Shown here piece by piece: positions 1 to 8,694 of a stretch of 34,814 nucleotides of DNA. The notes beneath the pieces were generated by a model. That model did no database searches, was not told where the DNA came from, and saw only the letters and a list, made by a program, of their open reading frames with translations. Numbering within the stretch: the first letter of the stretch is position 1; each line of letters begins with the position of its first letter. Both the position numbers and the translations under genes were made by a program. Source of the DNA: Actinomadura sp. CNU-125 (GTDB taxonomy: Bacteria > Actinomycetota > Actinomycetes > Streptosporangiales > Streptosporangiaceae); the NCBI RefSeq assembly GCF_001942465.1, contig NZ_MKJY01000583.1, positions 1 to 34,814 of the forward strand, written 5' to 3'.

Positions 1-52
1 CGCTGGCCGCCGCGGCCGCGATGGCCGGCACCCCCGGCGGCTGGGCGCCCCG

Positions 53-484
53 GTGGCGAATCGGCCCGGGGCGCTCGCCTCCGGCGTGCACGGCGCCCCC
101 GTCGCGCCGGGTCCGGCCGCCGCGCCCGGCGGCGATCTGTCGGCCGCATGTGGCCAGATCACCGTCTACACGCTCCTGGACGGACGCGAGGACGTGTTCG
201 ACCGGCTCGCCGCCGACCTCGTGCAGGCGGCCCGCGCGGCCGAGCCCGACACCGTGGTCTGCGCCGTCCACGAGGTGGTCGGCAGTTCCACGCAGCGGAT
301 CCTGTACCAGCTGTTCCGCAACGACGCCGCGTTCAACGCGCACCAGCGGCAGCCGCACCTGAAGCGTTTCCTGGCGGAGTCGCGGACGCACGTGCTGGCC
401 ACGAACGTGATCGAGCTGAAGCTCGTGGCGCACAAGGTCCCGGCGGCGGCCCCCGCCATCGCCCCCGGCCGGCCCCGGAGGTGA
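53..484 (+). CDS. ABM-domain protein (putative quinol-monooxygenase-like), 5' end uncertain
   Basis: From about residue 35 the protein has the pattern of an antibiotic biosynthesis monooxygenase (ABM) dimeric alpha-beta barrel: an ITVYTLLDG strand, a long amphipathic helix, an HEVVGSSTQRILYQLFRNDAAFNAHQ strand-helix unit and a FLAESRTHVLATNVIELKL end. ABM proteins are small cofactor-free oxygenases or heme-binding relatives; the substrate cannot be told here. GTG at 53 is the first in-frame start, but the frame stays open to the window edge, so the gene may begin upstream. The first ~35 residues are Ala/Pro/Gly-rich and carry no clear fold. The stop overlaps the GTG of the next gene (GTGA), implying co-transcription with the glutaredoxin. 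Family assignment is fairly sure; the start is not. Confidence 0.6.
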   Translation: MANRPGALASGVHGAPVAPGPAAAPGGDLSAACGQITVYTLLDGREDVFDRLAADLVQAARAAEPDTVVCAVHEVVGSSTQRILYQLFRNDAAFNAHQRQPHLKRFLAESRTHVLATNVIELKLVAHKVPAAAPAIAPGRPRR

Positions 485-783
485 CGGTGGACGCACCGAC
501 CGGCCCGTCCGGCCCGTCCGGCGCCTCCGGCGACGTCGTCGTGACGCTGCTCGGCAAGCCCGGCTGCCACCTCTGCGACGACGCTCGCGCGATCATCGAA
601 CGGGTCGCGGGCGAACTGGACGTGCGCGTGGAAGAACGCGACATCACCGCGTCCGAAGAGGACACCCGGCTCTACTGGGAGCAGATTCCGGTCACGCTGA
701 TCAACGGCGTCCAGCACGACTTCTGGCGGGTCGACGAGAACCGTCTCCGAAACGCGATCACCGAACTGCGCGAGCGCCGCTGA
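481..783 (+). CDS. Glutaredoxin-family thiol protein
   Basis: A 100-residue protein with a thioredoxin-like fold. A short Gly/Pro/Ser-rich lead is followed by a VVVTLLGKPGCHLCDDA strand-helix with a CxxC redox pair (C29, C32), an IPVTLING segment carrying the cis-proline near residue 72, and a C-terminal helix. It matches the short glutaredoxin-like (DUF836) proteins usually found just before rex in actinobacteria. It probably performs cytosolic thiol-disulfide exchange; the partner is unknown. GTG at 481 overlaps the previous stop; a second GTG at 487 is an alternative start. A 360-base gap separates it from rex, so rex has its own promoter. Confidence 0.8.
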   Translation: MTVDAPTGPSGPSGASGDVVVTLLGKPGCHLCDDARAIIERVAGELDVRVEERDITASEEDTRLYWEQIPVTLINGVQHDFWRVDENRLRNAITELRERR

Positions 784-924
784 AGCCGCCGCCCGGCGCG
801 GCTCCCGTACGCTTCGCGCCCCCGCGCGCCCGCCCGTGCCGCGGGCGCTCGCGGCCGTCCGGGGAATGTCGTCGGTCACACCCCCTCGTCATGTAAGTGG
901 TTACTGACGTACTCTGAAAGCTCG

Positions 925-950
925 GAAAAGCCGCAGATGGCAGGCTTTTC
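925..950. terminator. Stem-loop after the glutaredoxin gene
   Basis: Perfect inverted repeat GAAAAGCC (925-932) / GGCTTTTC (943-950) with a 10-base loop. It lies 140 bases past the glutaredoxin stop and 47 bases before the Rex operator. It could end upstream transcription, but no T-run follows, so it could equally be a protein-binding site. Confidence 0.35.
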
Positions 951-996
951 GTGTGAGAGCCGGAAAAACGGTCACAGCTGCGATCCGGGGGGTGAC

Positions 997-1016
997 TTTG
1001 TGCGCGTATTCACAAA
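997..1016. promoter_or_regulatory. Rex operator (ROP-like) overlapping the rex promoter
   Basis: TTTGTG (997-1002), 8 bases, CACAAA (1011-1016) is an inverted repeat with the spacing of the known Streptomyces Rex operator (TGTGAACGCGTTCACA type). A plausible promoter overlaps it: -35 TTGTGC (998-1003), 17-base spacer, -10 TAACCT (1021-1026), start near 1033. Rex bound here would mask the -35 box, giving NADH-sensitive autoregulation of rex-hemACDB. The site and spacing are seen; the role is inferred from the family. Confidence 0.65.
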
Positions 1017-1143
1017 GGCTTAACCTGGTTGACAGCCCTGGGGCGGTCACACCCGTCGCACGGACCGGGTCGTCGGATCCGGCCGCGAGCCGGGGTCAGG
1101 GGGTCCCGCCCCGTCCCCAGCGTCGAGCCCCGAAGAGCAGGCC

Positions 1144-1877
1144 GTGACACCTCGACAGAACCGCGACCGCGCCGAGCGCGGCATCCCCGAAGCCACCGTG
1201 GCGCGCCTGCCGGTCTACCTGCGGGCGCTGACCGGACTGCAGGAGCGCGGCGTGGCGACCGTCTCGTCCGAGGAACTCGCGGCCGCCGCCGGGGTGAACT
1301 CGGCGAAGCTGCGCAAGGACCTGTCGCACCTCGGCTCCTACGGGACGCGCGGGGTCGGCTACGAGGTCGAGTACCTGGTCTACCAGATCTCCCGTGAGCT
1401 GGGCCTCACCCAGGACTGGGTGGTCGCCATCATCGGGGTCGGTAACCTGGGCCGGGCACTGGCCGGCTACGGCGGCTTCGCGTCCCGCGGCTTCCGCGTG
1501 GCGGGGCTGCTGGACGCGGACGAGTCCATCGTCGGCCAGGAGATCTCCGGTATGACCGTGGCGCACATCGACCGGCTGGAGGACGTCATCGCCGGGCACG
1601 GTGTGTCCATCGCCGTGATCGCGACCCCCGCGGCCGCCGCCCAGGGAGTGTGCGACCGCGTCGTCGCCGCGGGCGCACCAGCGTCCTCAACTTCGCGCCG
1701 GTCGTGCTGAACGTGCCCGGTGAGGTCGACGTGCGCAAGGTCGATCTGTCGATAGAGCTGCAGATCCTCGCCTTCCACGAGCAGCGCAAGGCGGGCGGGC
1801 CGGACGGTCTCGGCCCGCTGGACGCCGACGGGACACCGCCCGGTACGACGCAGTACGTCGAGGCGGTGGAGGCTTGA
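1144..1877 (+). CDS. rex: Redox-sensing transcriptional repressor Rex (frameshifted in this sequence)
   Basis: Rex is a homodimeric repressor that senses the NADH/NAD+ ratio and leaves DNA when NADH rises. The N-terminal winged helix (about residues 15-80) contains the VNSAKLRKDLSHLGSYGTRGVGY recognition region. The C-terminal Rossmann domain starts with the dinucleotide motif GVGNLG (98-103), and the conserved SVLNFAPV and LSIELQILAF segments follow. Reading is in one frame to about 1675, then resumes one base earlier for TSVLNFAP to the stop at 1875. One base is missing around 1673-1677 relative to the family. GTG at 1144 gives the normal N-terminus. It precedes hemA-hemC-hemD-hemB, the order known in Streptomyces, and a Rex-type site lies in its promoter. 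Confidence 0.93.
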
Positions 1878-2019
1878 CGGGAACGATCGTGGAAACGGGA
1901 CGAACGGGCGGACGCCGGTTGTTGAACGTCCGGAGGGACATTCGGCATGGCGTGCCGCAAGGGGGGCGCGGCTCCGTCGGGAGCGGTGCGGAGCGAGTAG
2001 GGCGAACAGCGGAGTTCAC

Positions 2020-3524
2020 ATGAGTGTGTTGGTGGTGGGGCTGAGTCACCGGAGCGCCCCCGTGGCGATGCTCGAACGGGCGGCGGTGACCGGGGACGAC
2101 CTGGCCAAGCTGCTGCACGCGGTGCACGAGTCCGGATACGTCGCGGAGACGGCGATCGTCTCGACCTGCAACCGGGTCGAGGTGTACGCGGTCGTGGACA
2201 AGTTCCACGGCGGCGTCTCCGCCATCTCCGAGCTGATGTCCCTGCACTCCGGCGTCCCGCTGGAGGACCTGTCCCGGCACCTGTACGTCCACTACGAGGA
2301 GCGGGCCGTCCAGCACGCGTTCGCGGTGGCGTGCGGGCTGGAGTCCATGGTCGTCGGCGAGGGGCAGATCCTCGGGCAGCTGCGCCAGGCGTTCCGGCTC
2401 GCGCAGGACGAGGAGACGATAGGGCGCGACCTGCACGACGTCCTGCAGCAGGCGCTGCGCGTCGGCAAGCGCGCCCACCACGAGACCGGCATCGACCAGG
2501 CGGGCGCGTCGCTCGTCAGCGTCGGCCTCGACGTCGCCGCCCGGCACCTCGGCCCGCTCGACGGGGTCCGCGCGCTGGTCGTCGGCGCCGGGTCGATGAG
2601 CTCGCTGGCCGCCGCCACGCTGAGCCGCGCCGCGCCTCGCGAGGTCGTGATCGCCAACCGGACGCGCGCGAACGCCGTCCGGCTCGCCGCGTCGCTGGAC
2701 GTGCGGCCCGCGCCGTCGACCTCGCCGACCTCGACACCGCGCTCGCCGCCGCCGACCTCATCGTGTCGTGCACCGGCGCGACCGGCATCGTGCTGACCGC
2801 CGGGCGGCTCGCCGCCGCCGGGGCGGGCGCCGACGGCCGCGACCGGTTCCTGCTCGACCTCGCCCTCCCGCACGACATCGACCGCGCCGTCCGCGACCTG
2901 CCGGGCGTCGAGCTCGCCGGGCTGGACGACCTGAGCACCGCGCAGGAGGCCGCGCGCGCCGTCGGCCCGCAGGCCGTCGAGGCCGTCCGCCGGATCGTCC
3001 GCGACGAGGTCGCCGCCTACCTGTCGGCCGCCCGCGCCGCCGCCGTCGCGCCGACCGTCGTCGCGCTGCGCGCCAAAGCCGCGGGCGTCGTCGACGCCGA
3101 ACTGGCGCGGCTCACCGGACGTCTCCCCGAGCTGGACGAACGCGACCGCAAAGAGATCGCGCAGACCGTGCGGCGCGTCGTCGACAAGCTGCTGCACGCG
3201 CCGACCGTCCGGGTCAAGGAGCTGGCCGCCGCGCCCGGCGGCGACTCCTACGCCGACGCGCTGCGCGAGCTGTTCGACCTGGACCCGAAGGCGCCCGAGG
3301 CCGTCGCGCGCGCCGACATCCGGGACGCGGGCGCCGCCGCCGGAGGAGAGCATCGGGGCGCCGTCCGTCCCGGCCGCCGGGAGCGGTGCCGCGCCCTGGG
3401 GCGCGTCCCCGCGTACGGTGGAGGAGGGGAGCGGGGCCGCGACGCCGAGCGCGCGCGCCCGCGACGACGGCGGCGGAATGCGCCGAGGCCGACTGTGTCA
3501 GCACCACCACCGTGCAGAACGTGA
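2020..3524 (+). CDS. hemA: Glutamyl-tRNA reductase (frameshifted)
   Basis: HemA reduces Glu-tRNA(Glu) to glutamate-1-semialdehyde with NADPH, the first committed step of C5 tetrapyrrole synthesis; HemL, encoded at 11941, takes the product. Visible are the start SVLVVGLSHRSAPV, catalytic Cys50 in STCNR, the GLESMVVGEGQILGQ region, the Rossmann VVGAGSMSSLAAATL segment and the C-terminal dimerisation helices. One base is missing near 2706, after which the frame resumes with RAVDLADLDTALAAADLIVSCTGATG. The last recognisable block (YADALRELFDLDPKAP) ends near 3300. The tail beyond that is uncertain: third-position GC suggests the coding frame shifts twice more (near 3345 and 3475) and the true stop may be 3593-3595. 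ATG 2020 is the natural start. Confidence 0.9.
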
Positions 3525-3608
3525 ACGCGCAGGCCGCGAGCGTCCGCGCGGTGAGCGCCGGCGACGCGGCGCCCGGTGACCGGAACGAAACGTGAGCGGA
3601 GCGAGGCA

Positions 3609-4538
3609 GTGACCAACGCAGGGACGGGAGCGGGCCGCCCGCTGCGGCTCGGCACCCGTAAGAGCCTGATGGCGATGACGCAGTCGCAGGGCGTCGCCGA
3701 CGCATTGACGCGGCGTACGGGGCATGCGGTGGAGCTCGTCGGGGTAACCACGCAGGGTGATGTCTCCAAGGCGCTGCTCGCCCAGATCGGGGGCACCGGG
3801 GTCTTCGTCAACGAACTCCGCGACAGGCTGCTGTCCGGCGAGGTGGACTTCGCGGTGCACTCGCTGAAGGACCTGCCCACCACCGAGACGCCCGGGATCG
3901 TGCTCGCCGCGACGCCCGCCCGCGACGACCCCCGCGACGCCCTGTGCGGGCCCGCGAAGCTCGCCGACCTGCCGCGCGCGCCCGCGTCGGCACCGGGACG
4001 CCGCGCCGCGGTCGCGCAGCTGCGCGCGCTGCGTCCCGACCTTGAGGTCGTCCCGATCCGGGGGAACGCGCCGACGCGGCTCGGCAAGGTGACCGACGGC
4101 GAGCTGGACGCGGTCGTCCTCGCGCACGCCGGGCTGCGCCGCATCGGACGGCTCGACTCCGTCGCCGAGGTGTTCGACCCCGACCAGATGCTGCCCGCCC
4201 CCGGGCAGGGGTCGCTCGCGCTCGAATGCCGCGCCGACCGCACCGACCTGATCGAGCTGCTCGGCGTGCTCGACGACCCGATGACCAGGGCGTCCGTCAC
4301 CGCCGAACGCACGGTGCTGGCGGTGCTCGAAGGCGGCTGTTCCGCTCCTGTGGGAACATACGCTGCCGAAGTTGAAGAAACGCTGCATCTGACCGCGACC
4401 GTCGCCGCCTTCGACGGGACCCGGCAGATTCGGATGTCCGCAAGCGGCCACCCGGACACGGCCGAACGGCTCGGACGCGACCTCGCGGACCGGCTGCTCG
4501 CCCAGGGGGCCGACCAGTTGATGGGGGAGCGAGATTGA
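3609..4538 (+). CDS. hemC: Hydroxymethylbilane synthase (porphobilinogen deaminase)
   Basis: It links four porphobilinogens into hydroxymethylbilane on a covalent dipyrromethane cofactor. Seen: LRLGTRKSLMAMTQSQ, the VHSLKDLP catalytic region (residues 83-90), LPAPGQGSLALE, and the cofactor cysteine in EGGCSAPVG (C244). The 309-residue length is normal. Residues 124-135 are scrambled where the family has a GTGTPRR-type substrate-binding loop: one G appears lost near 3978 and one gained near 4010, so the frame recovers. Residues 152-157 read GNAPTR where GNVDTR is usual. GTG 3609 is chosen because it opens just before the conserved start; GTG 3576 is an in-frame alternative. The stop shares bases with the TTG start of the next gene. 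Confidence 0.92.
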   Translation: MTNAGTGAGRPLRLGTRKSLMAMTQSQGVADALTRRTGHAVELVGVTTQGDVSKALLAQIGGTGVFVNELRDRLLSGEVDFAVHSLKDLPTTETPGIVLAATPARDDPRDALCGPAKLADLPRAPASAPGRRAAVAQLRALRPDLEVVPIRGNAPTRLGKVTDGELDAVVLAHAGLRRIGRLDSVAEVFDPDQMLPAPGQGSLALECRADRTDLIELLGVLDDPMTRASVTAERTVLAVLEGGCSAPVGTYAAEVEETLHLTATVAAFDGTRQIRMSASGHPDTAERLGRDLADRLLAQGADQLMGERD

Positions 4539-6204
4539 GCCCCGCTAGCCAGAGCCCCGCCCGCCCGAGCACGGCCCGGGCGGGCACGGCGGACGCGCGG
4601 CGCGCGCCGCGGCCCGTCCCGGCGCCGCCGTCGTCCCGGCCTCGCGCCGGACGACCGACCCGGGCACCGTCGCCATCGTCGGGATGGGCCCCGGCGATCC
4701 GGGGCTGCTGACCCTGCGCGCCGCCGCCGAACTCGAGAACGCCGACACCGTCGTCGTGAGCCGGGAGCACTGTCCCGCCGAGGTGCTCGCGCACTGCCGT
4801 CCCGACGTCGAGATCGTCGACACCGCCGAGGGCGACCCGGTCAAGCTCGCCGCGCGCGCCGCGAAGGCCGGGCGCCGCGTCGTCCGGCTGTTCCAGGGCG
4901 ACCCGGGCCTCGGCTGCGGCCTCGCCGCCGAGGGCGGCGCGCTCGCCAAGGCCGGGGTGCCGTTCGAGGTCGTCCCGGGAGTGTCCGCCGTGACGGGCGT
5001 CCCGGGGTACGCGGGGATCCCGCTGACCGACCCCGACCACCGCGAGGTCCGCGTCGTCGACGCGTCCGGCGGCGGCGTCGACTGGACGGCCTACACCGAC
5101 CCGGCCGCGACCCTGGGTGATCCTCGCGCCGAGACCGCCGTCGCCGAGACCTGCAAGGGCCTGGTCGCCGCGGGCCGCTCCGACCGCACCCCCGCGGCGA
5201 TGACGAGCCTCGGCACGACCACCGAGCAGGAGACCGTCGTGTCGACCCTGCACAAGCTCGCGTCCGAGGCCAAGGGCATGGAAGCCCCCGCGATGATCAT
5301 CGTCGGGGACGTCGTGAAGTACCGCGACAAGCTGTCCTGGTTCGAGACGAAGCCGCTGTTCGGCTGGCGCGTCCTCGTGCCGCGCACGAAGGAGCAGGCC
5401 GCGTCCCTGTCGGACCAGCTCCGCGGGTACGGGGCCGTCCCCGACGAGGTCCCGACGATCTCCGTCGAGCCGCCGCGCACCCCCCAGCAGATGGACCGGG
5501 CCGTCAAGGGCCTCGTCACCGGACGGTACGAGTGGGTCGTCTTCACCTCGACCAACGCGGTCAAGGCGATCCGGGAGAAGTTCACCGACTACGGACTGGA
5601 CGCCCGCGCGTTCGCCGGCCTGAAGGTCGCGGCCGTCGGGGAGCAGACCGCCGCCGCGCTCGTCGAGTTCGGCGTCGTCCCGGACCTGACGCCCGAGGGG
5701 CAGCAGTCCGGCGAGGGCCTGGCCGAGGTGTGGCCGCCCTACGACGAGGACCTCGACCCCATCAACCGGGTGCTGCTGCCGCGCGCCGACATCGCCACCG
5801 ACACCCTCATCGCCCGGCTCACCGACCTCGGCTGGGAGTGCGAGGACGTCACCGCCTACCGGACGGTCCGGGCGGCGCCGCCGCCCGCGCCGATCCGCGA
5901 GGCGATCAAGGGCGGCGGGTTCGACGCCGTGCTGTTCACCTCGTCGTCGACGGTGAAGAACCTCATCGGGATCGCCGGGAAGCCGCACAACGTCACCGTC
6001 ATCGCGGTGATCGGCCCGCAGACCGCGAAGACCGCGGAGGAGTACGGATTGCGCGTCGACGTCATGGCGCCCAAACCGTCCGTATCCGCCCTCGCGGAGG
6101 CGGTCGCCGAGTACGGTGCCAAGCGGCGCGCGACGCAGATCGAGAACGGCGACCCGCTGCGCAAGCCGTCCCAGATGCGCCGGGGCGCCCGCCGCCGCAA
6201 GTAG
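4535..6204 (+). CDS. hemD: Fusion of SUMT-like (CobA) domain and uroporphyrinogen-III synthase (HemD)
   Basis: The N-terminal half is a tetrapyrrole methylase-like domain (AIVGMGPGDPGLLTLRAA, then VVRLFQGDPG and FEVVPGVSAVTGVPGYAGIPLT). The C-terminal half is HemD (GWRVLVPRTKEQAASLSDQLRGYGA, FTSTNAVKAIREKF, AVGEQTAAAL, LLPRADIATDTLIARL, DAVLFTSSSTVKNL), which cyclises hydroxymethylbilane to uroporphyrinogen III. The first in-frame ATG (4684) would cut off the first beta-strand. TTG 4535, overlapping the hemC stop, opens another frame that joins after a one-base loss near 4590-4620. This is the more natural start but uncertain. A second oddity lies at 5115-5130, where TLVILAAE-like residues appear scrambled by paired indels. 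Several SUMT residues are atypical, so methyltransferase activity is doubtful. Confidence 0.85.
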
Positions 6205-6222
6205 CGCCAGGAGAGAAGAGCG

Positions 6223-7208
6223 ATGACCGCACAGTTCCCCGTAGCGCGGCCGCGCCGGCTGCGCCGTACCCCGGCGCTGCGCCGGATGGTGGCCGAGACG
6301 CGGCTGAGCCCCGCCGAGCTCGTCCTGCCGATGTTCGTCAAGGAGGGCATCGACGCGCCGCAGCCCGTCGCGTCCATGCCGGGCGTGTACCAGCACACCC
6401 GCGACAGCCTCCGCAAGGCCGCGCACGAGGCCGCCGAGGCGGGCGTCGGCGGGATCATCCTGTTCGGGATCCCCGCCGTCAAGGACGGCACGGGCTCGGC
6501 CGCCGACGACCCGGCGGGCATCGTGCAGCTCGCGCTGCGCGACCTGGCCTCCGACCTCGGCGATTCGACCGTCGTCATGACGGACCTGTGCCTCGACGAG
6601 TACACCGACCACGGGCACTGCGGCGTCCTCACCCCGTCGGGCGAGATCGACAACGACGAGACGCTGCGCCGCTACGCGTCCATCGCCGTCGCGCAGGCCG
6701 CCGCCGGGGCGGCGGTCCTCGGGCCGAGCGGCATGATGGACGGCCAGGTCGGCGTCATCCGGGAGGCGCTCGACGGCGCGGGCTACCCGGACGTCGCGAT
6801 CATGGGGTACTCGGTGAAGTACTCCTCCGCCTACTACGGCCCGTTCCGCGACGCCGCCGAGTGCGCGCCGCAGTTCGGCGACCGCTCCACCCACCAGCAG
6901 GACCCGGCGAACGCCGACGAGTCGCTCCGCGAGGTGTTCCTCGACCTCGACGAGGGCGCCGACATCGTGATGGTGAAGCCCGCGGGCGCGTACCTCGACA
7001 TCGTCCGCCGCGTCCGCGACGCCGTCGACGTCCCCGTCGCCGCATACCAGGTCAGCGGCGAGTACGCGATGATCGAGCCGCGGCCGAGAAGGGCTGGCTG
7101 GACCGGGAGCGGACGATCATGGAGTCGCTGCTGTCGATCCGCCGTGCGGGCGCCGACATCGTGCTCACCTACTGGGCGACCGAAGTGGCCCGCAGGCTCG
7201 GTTCGTAA
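6223..7208 (+). CDS. hemB: Delta-aminolevulinic acid dehydratase / porphobilinogen synthase (frameshifted)
   Basis: HemB condenses two 5-aminolevulinates to porphobilinogen. Seen: RPRRLRRTPALRRMVAETRLSPAELVLPMFV, the metal loop DLCLDEYTDHGHCG (residues 121-134), catalytic lysines in GYSVKYSSAYYGPFR (K199) and VKPAGAYLDI (K252), and AAYQVSGEYAMIE. One base is missing at about 7078, after which the frame resumes as AAAEKGWLDRERTIMESLLSIRRAGADIVLTYWATEVARRLGS to the stop at 7206. Without correction the first frame runs on by accident into the next gene. The metal loop has Cys-x-Asp where E. coli-type zinc enzymes have Cys-x-Cys. ATG 6223 has an AGGAGAG ribosome site. It is the last gene of the rex-hem cluster. 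Confidence 0.93.
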
Positions 7209-7209
7209 G

Positions 7210-7231
7210 CCCCGGAGGACCGTTTCCGGGG
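7210..7231 (+). terminator. Putative terminator after hemB
   Basis: Inverted repeat CCCCGGA (7210-7216) / TCCGGGG (7225-7231) with an 8-base loop, starting right after the corrected hemB stop. It is a GC-rich hairpin without a T-run, as is common in actinomycetes. Its position supports 7206-7208 as the true hemB end. Confidence 0.5.
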
Positions 7232-7299
7232 GTTGCCGTGCGGCGCCGACGTCCCGCGAGGCATCATCGGTACCAGGAACTCGCGTTTGGGGGGCGGAC

Positions 7300-7947
7300 A
7301 TGCTGGCGGTCTCGGGGTACAGGCGCAACAGGGCGGCCGGCAAGGCGGCGCGCGAGCGGACGATCACGGCGGCGCTCGGCTACGCGGCGCTCGGCTGGCC
7401 CTGCGTACCCGGGGCGCACGCCCCCGCCCGGGGCGACCGCGCCTGCTCCTGCGACCGCGTCGGGTGTCCCGACCCCGCCGCGCATCCCGTCTCCGCCACC
7501 TGGGGGCTGCAGGCCAGCGTCGACGCCGACGTCCTGAAACGCTGGTGGGGCGAGCACCCGCAGGCCGGGATCATCCTCCCGACCGGCCGCGTCTTCGACG
7601 TCCTCGACATCCCCGCCGACGCCGGGCACCGCGCCCTCGCCCGGATCGACCGCGACTCGCTGCCCGTCGGGCCCGTCGCCGCGGTGGGCGCCGAACGCCT
7701 CCTGTTCTTCGTCAGCACGCGCGGCGCGCCCGTCGACGAGGACGAGTGGTGGTCCTGCCACCTCGACTGCTCCCCGGAGGACGTCGCCGAGACGCCCGGG
7801 ATGCGCTGGCACTGCCGCGACAGCTACGTCGTCGCGCCGCCGACCGTCCTGCCCTACGGCCGCGAGACCGCCTGGCTCCGTCCGCCGCAGACCCCCCTGC
7901 CGGACCCGCTGCGGCTGCTGGAAGTGCTCTCCGACGCCGTCGGCTGA
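7300..7947 (+). CDS. Bifunctional DNA primase/polymerase N-terminal (Prim-Pol)-like protein
   Basis: A 215-residue protein resembling the stand-alone Prim-Pol-like domain proteins of actinomycetes. It begins with a basic helix (RRNRAAGKAARERTITAALGYAALGWPCVPG), then a Cys-rich CSCDRVGCPDPAAHP segment, WGLQASVDADVLKRWWGEHPQAGIILPTG, FDVLDIPADAG, WHCRDSYVVAPPTVLP and a short C-terminal helix. FDVLDI sits where Prim-Pol proteins have an acidic metal-binding strand, but the usual paired acidic residues are not obvious, so catalysis is uncertain. ATG 7300 follows a GGGGGGCGG ribosome site. It lies alone between the hem cluster and the convergent TetR gene. Family is moderately sure; the cellular role is unknown. 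Confidence 0.7.
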   Translation: MLAVSGYRRNRAAGKAARERTITAALGYAALGWPCVPGAHAPARGDRACSCDRVGCPDPAAHPVSATWGLQASVDADVLKRWWGEHPQAGIILPTGRVFDVLDIPADAGHRALARIDRDSLPVGPVAAVGAERLLFFVSTRGAPVDEDEWWSCHLDCSPEDVAETPGMRWHCRDSYVVAPPTVLPYGRETAWLRPPQTPLPDPLRLLEVLSDAVG

Positions 7948-7965
7948 CAACCTCTCGGTGCCCGC

Positions 7966-8634
7966 TCAGGGCTCCAGCATCGGCACCAGGAACCGGTTGG
8001 CGACGTCGGCGAGCTGCTCGTCGTCGTCGAGGTCGATGACCAGGCTGGGGATCGCCAGGAACGACGCGGACACCCGGACCATCATCTCCGCCACGAGTTC
8101 GGAGTCGAGGTCGGCCGAGACGTTGCCCGCGCGCTGCTCGCGGCGGAGCTGGCCGGCCACGAACTGCCGGACGGTCGCGAGGGTCTTGCCGCCGTCGCTG
8201 ACCATCGACGGGACGAGCAGGTCCGGTTCGGCGACGATCAGGCCGCCGATCAGCGGGTTGCCCTGGATGGCGCGCAGCGAGCTGACGAAGCCGAGCACGA
8301 CCCGGTCGGCGGCGGTCTCGGCGCGCTGTATGTCGATGAGGAACCGGTCGAAGTAGCGGCGCAGCTCCCGCCGCACCACCTGCTCGACGAGCGCGTCCTT
8401 GGTGGCGAACCGCCGGTAGACGGTGATCCGTGAGACCCCGGCGCGCCTGGCCACGTCCTCCATGGTGGACCGCTGGACGCCCATCCGGGCGAACTGCTCG
8501 TGGGCCGCGTCGAGGACGCGCGTGCGCGTCTCGTCCGGGTCGTCGACCCGTTCGACGGCGTCGGTGTAGGCGCGTTCCAGCAGCGACTCGGGATCCGGGC
8601 CCGCCACCAGGGCGGGCGACTGATCAGAGTCCAC
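7966..8634 (-). CDS. TetR-family regulator divergent from lcp
   Basis: A 222-residue TetR repressor. The N-terminal DNA-binding domain (about residues 38-85) includes TRVLDAAHEQFARMG and TMEDVARRAGVSRITVYRRFATKDALVEQ; the C-terminal part is an all-helical ligand and dimer domain. It is transcribed away from the Lcp rubber oxygenase gene across 168 bases that hold an inverted repeat at 8738-8764. By analogy with the TetR-type LcpR regulators reported for lcp genes in Gordonia and Streptomyces, it probably represses lcp. That role is inferred from position. The start is the first ATG with full-length family alignment. Confidence 0.85.
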   Translation of the reverse strand: MDSDQSPALVAGPDPESLLERAYTDAVERVDDPDETRTRVLDAAHEQFARMGVQRSTMEDVARRAGVSRITVYRRFATKDALVEQVVRRELRRYFDRFLIDIQRAETAADRVVLGFVSSLRAIQGNPLIGGLIVAEPDLLVPSMVSDGGKTLATVRQFVAGQLRREQRAGNVSADLDSELVAEMMVRVSASFLAIPSLVIDLDDDEQLADVANRFLVPMLEP

Positions 8635-8694
8635 GTTTTCCTCCCAAGAGGGCTGATTCTACTTGGATCGGTCGTAATCGCAGCAAATCAGGTC

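Noticed and set aside
4297..6894. Very long open frame (865 codons) on the minus strand across hemC-hemD-hemB
   Set aside because: It is antisense to three recognised genes, its composition is the low-complexity Gly/Arg/Val/Asp mix typical of shadow frames in high-GC DNA, and no domain is visible.
6223..7947. Apparent fusion of HemB with the Prim-Pol-like protein in one frame
   Set aside because: The HemB C-terminus continues in another frame to a stop at 7206, a terminator-like hairpin follows, and a ribosome site precedes ATG 7300. The fusion is an artefact of one lost base.
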